This document shows, one piece after another, positions 61,321-64,000 of a DNA stretch of 64,000 nt. The notes beneath the pieces were generated by a model that worked only from the letters and a program-made list of their open reading frames with translations, did not search any database and had not been told where the DNA came from. Origin of the DNA: Caldimonas tepidiphila (lineage in GTDB: Bacteria > Pseudomonadota > Gammaproteobacteria > Burkholderiales > Burkholderiaceae_C); the NCBI RefSeq assembly GCF_003569765.1, contig NZ_QXMG01000030.1, positions 1-64,000 of the forward strand, written 5' to 3'. Both the position numbers and the translations under genes were made by a program. Every line of letters starts with the position of its first letter. Position 1 is the stretch's first letter.

Positions 61321-62301
61321 TCAATCGAGCGTGATGTTCGCGCGCTGCGCGATGTTCCTGAACTCGGCGATCTCGTCGCGGATGAGCTGCTGCAGGGGCT
61401 CGCGACCCAGCAGGACCGGCTCCAGCCCGGCCGCCGAGAGCGACTTGCGCACCTCCGGATCCGCCATCACGGCGCCCAGTTCCTGGCCCAGCCGGGCAAG
61501 CACTGCATCGGGGGTCCTGGCCGGCGCAACCAGGGCGAACCAGCTCACCAGGGACGCCTTGCCGATCCCGGCCTCGGTATAGGTCGGCACGTCGGGCAGC
61601 AGCTCCGAGCGCTTGTCGCCGGTGACCGCCAGCGCCTTGAGCTTGCCGGCCTGGACCTGCGGCGCGGCGGCGGCCACGGTGTCGAAGCCGACCGGAATCT
61701 CCCCGCCGATCAACCCGGTCAGCGCGGGCGCACTGCCCTTGTAGGGGATCGGGGCCAGCTTGATCTTCGCGGCGTCCGCGAGCATGGAGCCCGCGAGATG
61801 CGGTCCCGAGCCGCTGCCGAAGGTGCCGTACATCAGGGGCTCGGGTGCACTGCGGGCCCGCCGGATCAGCTCGGCGACCGAGCCGATCTGGGACGACGGG
61901 CCGGCCAGCAGGACCAGCGGCGCCTTGGCCACCACGGCCACGTGCGCGAAGCTGCTCAGCGGGTCGTAGGGCAGGCCGGACTTCAGCGCCGGCAGGATCG
62001 AATAGGTCGAGGAGCCGGAGAGCAGCAGCGTGTAGCCGTCGGCGGGCGCCTTGGCGACCGCGGCGGCGCCGATCGCGGTGGCGGCCCCGGGCTTGTTCTC
62101 GACCACCACCGACTGCCCGAGCCGGGGCGCGAGCTTGCTCGCCAGCAGGCGGGCGACGATGTCCGTGCCGCCGCCGGGCGAGAACGGCACCACCATCGTG
62201 ATCGGCTTGCTCGGCCAGGACTGCGCGAGCGCCGGCGACGCGGCCAGCGCCAGTCCGGAGACCGCCACGGCAGCCAGGGAGGCGAGGAACTTGGTTTTCA
62301 T
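61321..62301 (-). CDS. Bug/TctC family periplasmic binding protein
   Basis: This gene encodes 326 residues. The signal peptide ends SPALAQSWP. The body starts KPITMVVPFSPGGGTDIVAR, the classic Bug signature, then YGTFGSGSGPHLAGSM and LAPIPYKGSAPALTGLIGGEI. Bug proteins bind carboxylates, often feeding tripartite transporters or sensors. The gene is sandwiched between kynureninase (13 bp) and an M20 peptidase (22 bp), so it is in the tryptophan operon. It may bind a kynurenine-pathway acid (inference). No TctA/TctB permease is seen. Confidence 0.9.
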   Translation of the reverse strand: MKTKFLASLAAVAVSGLALAASPALAQSWPSKPITMVVPFSPGGGTDIVARLLASKLAPRLGQSVVVENKPGAATAIGAAAVAKAPADGYTLLLSGSSTYSILPALKSGLPYDPLSSFAHVAVVAKAPLVLLAGPSSQIGSVAELIRRARSAPEPLMYGTFGSGSGPHLAGSMLADAAKIKLAPIPYKGSAPALTGLIGGEIPVGFDTVAAAAPQVQAGKLKALAVTGDKRSELLPDVPTYTEAGIGKASLVSWFALVAPARTPDAVLARLGQELGAVMADPEVRKSLSAAGLEPVLLGREPLQQLIRDEIAEFRNIAQRANITLD

Positions 62302-62323
62302 GACGGATGCTCCAGAGATGAGG

Positions 62324-63748
62324 TCAGAAATCGGCAGGTGTACCCGAGGCCCGGGAAGCACGTACGGCCGCACCGGATTCCCCCAGGTCCCAGAACAGGC
62401 CGGCCATCACGGCCAGGCCTTCCCGGGCCACGGGTTCCAGCAGGTGCTCGTTGGGCGCATGCTGGGCGCAGGCCGGGTAGGAGTGCGGCACCCACAGGGT
62501 CGGCAGGCCCAGTGTGTTGGCGAAGATGTCGTTGGGCAGCGACCCGCCCAGGTTGGGCAGCAGCGCCGGCGCCTTGCCGGTGGTGCGCCGGATCGAGTCC
62601 AGCGCCCACTCCACCCAGGCGTCCTCCGGGTCGAGCCGCGTCGCCTCGCCGCTCGCTCCGACGTGCAGCTCGACGTCGGCGAATCCCTCGGCGTCGAGGT
62701 GCGCGCGCAGCGCCGGCACGACGTTCTCGAGCCGGGTACCAACGACGAACCTCAGCTGGCAGAACACGCGCGCGCCGCCGGGGATGGCGCCCACGGGCTG
62801 GGCCGGGTTGCCCGCCGTCATCGCAAGCACTTCCAGGCTGTTCCAGCCGATCACGCGCTCGGCCGGCGTCAGGCCGGGCTCGCCCCAGTCGGCATCGACC
62901 TCCGGATCGTCCTTCCCGCCGCCGATCTCGATGTCGGCAAGCGCACGGCGCACCGAGGCCGGCACGCCGGACGGCCGCAGGGCCTCGACGCGCAGGCGTC
63001 CCCGCCCGTCCACGAGGCTCGCGACGGCATTGCACAGCACGACCGCCGGATTGACGAGCAGCCCGCCCCAGTTCCCCGAGTGGAAGCCGCGCTCGCGGCT
63101 GTTCAGGCGCAGCTCGAAGTTGATCGCGCCGCGCGAGCCGAGGAACAGGGTCGGGCGCTGCGCATGCACGCGCGGGCCGTCGCTGGCGATGAAGAGGTCG
63201 GCGCGCAAGGCCTCGCGGTGCTGCTCGCAGACCTCGCGCAGCCCGGGCGAGCCGGCCTCCTCGCCCATCTCGACGAGCAGCTTGAGGTTGAAGCCGAGCG
63301 AGCCGCCCCGCACCGCGATGACCTGCTCGAGCGCGGCGAGATTGATGCTGTGCTGGCCCTTGTTGTCGGCCGTGCCCCGGCCGTACCAGCGCTCGCCCTC
63401 GATGCGCAGCTCCCAGGGCGCGAGGCCTTCGCGCCACTGCGCGGCGTGGCCCCGCACCACGTCGCCGTGGGCGTACATCAGCACGGTGGGCAGGCCCGGC
63501 TGCTCGATGCGCTCGGCAATCAGCAGGGGCAGGCGCGCGTCGACCGGGTTCTCGACGGGCCGGCAGGCGAAGCCGAGCGCCGTCAGCGAAGGCGCCATCT
63601 CGTCGTCGAGGTAGGCGCGCAGGGCCTTCGCCGCGGCCTGCGGCTCCTCGCTTTCGGAGGCGTAGCGCAGCCGCCGCGCCAGCGCCTCGGCGAAGGCGCC
63701 CGAATCGATCACGCCTTGCGCGCGTTCGACAGCCGTTTCTCTCGTCAT
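62324..63748 (-). CDS. M20 family metallopeptidase
   Basis: This gene encodes 474 residues. Metal ligands and catalysis: MYAHGDVV (His and Asp), WYGRGTADNKGQ (bridging Asp), LLVEMGEEAGSPG (Glu-Glu) and the C-terminal HAPNEH. M20 enzymes remove N-acyl groups or cleave dipeptides. The start overlaps the stop of the upstream hydrolase gene in ATGA. Its place in a kynurenine operon suggests it deacylates an N-acyl tryptophan or kynurenine derivative, which is inference only. Confidence 0.9.
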   Translation of the reverse strand: MTRETAVERAQGVIDSGAFAEALARRLRYASESEEPQAAAKALRAYLDDEMAPSLTALGFACRPVENPVDARLPLLIAERIEQPGLPTVLMYAHGDVVRGHAAQWREGLAPWELRIEGERWYGRGTADNKGQHSINLAALEQVIAVRGGSLGFNLKLLVEMGEEAGSPGLREVCEQHREALRADLFIASDGPRVHAQRPTLFLGSRGAINFELRLNSRERGFHSGNWGGLLVNPAVVLCNAVASLVDGRGRLRVEALRPSGVPASVRRALADIEIGGGKDDPEVDADWGEPGLTPAERVIGWNSLEVLAMTAGNPAQPVGAIPGGARVFCQLRFVVGTRLENVVPALRAHLDAEGFADVELHVGASGEATRLDPEDAWVEWALDSIRRTTGKAPALLPNLGGSLPNDIFANTLGLPTLWVPHSYPACAQHAPNEHLLEPVAREGLAVMAGLFWDLGESGAAVRASRASGTPADF

Positions 63749-64000
63749 GATCTGTCTCCGGAAATTGCTCGATGCGACCCCGGGCCCAGCCGGTCGGCCA
63801 GCCACTGGCACAGCTCGCTGCCCGGCTCCTCGAAGCCGTGGATCGCCGAGAAGTGGTGCGTCCCCGGCAGCGCCGAGAGGCGGGAGGGGTTGCCCGCCGC
63901 CTGCCACGCGGCGTGGAAGGCCGCGGACTGGCGCGCGAACTCGGCGGTCTCGTCGCCGCCCCAGGTGATCCACAGCGGCGTCGTGCAGCGCGGCACCTCG
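63745..64000 (-). CDS. Alpha/beta hydrolase, C-terminal part (probable kynurenine formamidase)
   Basis: This gene is cut by the right edge. The 85 or so codons read CTTPLWITWGGDETAEF, the strand carrying the catalytic Asp, then TRHF-like LPGTHHFSAIHG with the catalytic His, and end QWLADRLGPGSHR. This matches the C-terminal part of alpha/beta-hydrolase-type arylformamidases, and the next genes make kynurenine and its degradation products, so formamidase (KynB-equivalent) is likely. The nucleophile Ser lies outside the window. It overlaps the M20 gene by ATGA. Confidence 0.65.
   Translation of the reverse strand, partial: EVPRCTTPLWITWGGDETAEFARQSAAFHAAWQAAGNPSRLSALPGTHHFSAIHGFEEPGSELCQWLADRLGPGSHRAISGDRS

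Noticed and set aside
1-64000. CRISPR arrays, tRNA or rRNA genes, prophage structural genes
   Set aside because: Looked for regularly spaced repeats, tRNA-like cloverleaf ends and phage gene blocks; none was seen.

Overview
The window is about 70% G+C almost throughout, with dense operons, frequent GTG/TTG starts and gene families typical of Burkholderiales: RdgC, CreA, a Bug/TctC binding protein, a PhoX-type phosphatase, MFS_3 exporters and many c-di-GMP proteins. A Rubrivivax/Leptothrix-like betaproteobacterium is likely. This rests on gene content and base composition, not on a 16S gene.

Positions 1 to about 7520 are a mobile island. It opens with the last 57 bp of an IS903-group IS5 element that interrupts a tyrosine-recombinase gene, followed by that gene's coiled-coil partner and a decayed IS481-type transposase. 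A markedly A+T-rich cargo block (about 2850-6200) comes next, then a complete 1060-bp IS903-group element (6219-7278) in the same orientation as the first fragment. The island ends inside a flavodoxin/NADPH-FMN-reductase gene, of which only the 3' part (7527-7799) remains. The cargo holds a radical SAM/SPASM enzyme, an overlapping gene for a protein with an Asn-Asn repeat every 20 residues or so, a rho-independent terminator, and two very short tandem ORFs (5911-6000 and 6012-6092). Both short ORFs begin MKKS and end in a short two-cysteine tail. This looks like an undescribed peptide-modification (RiPP-like) cassette and is the main candidate for a novel system here.

Positions 7.8-19.2 kb are host chromosome: an MFS exporter, a LysR regulator divergent from an NAD(P)-binding reductase and a DsbA-family protein, then a minus-strand operon of a branched-chain-type ABC importer (binding protein, LivH, LivM, LivG, LivF) ending in a salicylaldehyde/vanillin-type aldehyde dehydrogenase. 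A divergent AraC regulator probably controls that operon. Positions 19.5-32.2 kb carry a GH1-RmlD fusion, a CoiA-like protein, an M16 peptidase, an AI-2E family permease, a diguanylate cyclase, a ZIP transporter, RdgC, PhoX and CreA.

Positions 32.4-50.9 kb are rich in signalling: hemerythrin, two large multi-sensor GGDEF-EAL proteins arranged tail to tail, a chemoreceptor and a stand-alone EAL protein. Between them lie envelope and redox genes (lytic transglycosylase, nitroreductase, DJ-1/PfpI, DsbG-like lipoprotein, LprI-like protein). Positions 51-59 kb carry an L,D-transpeptidase, a Mut7-C protein, a CYP152-type P450 peroxygenase, a hemerythrin with a Gly/Tyr-rich tail, a DUF3293 protein, a tannase-family esterase and an outer-membrane protein.

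Positions 59.2-64 kb are a minus-strand tryptophan-catabolism operon: an alpha/beta hydrolase cut by the window edge (probable kynurenine formamidase), an M20 peptidase, a Bug-type binding protein, kynureninase and tryptophan 2,3-dioxygenase.
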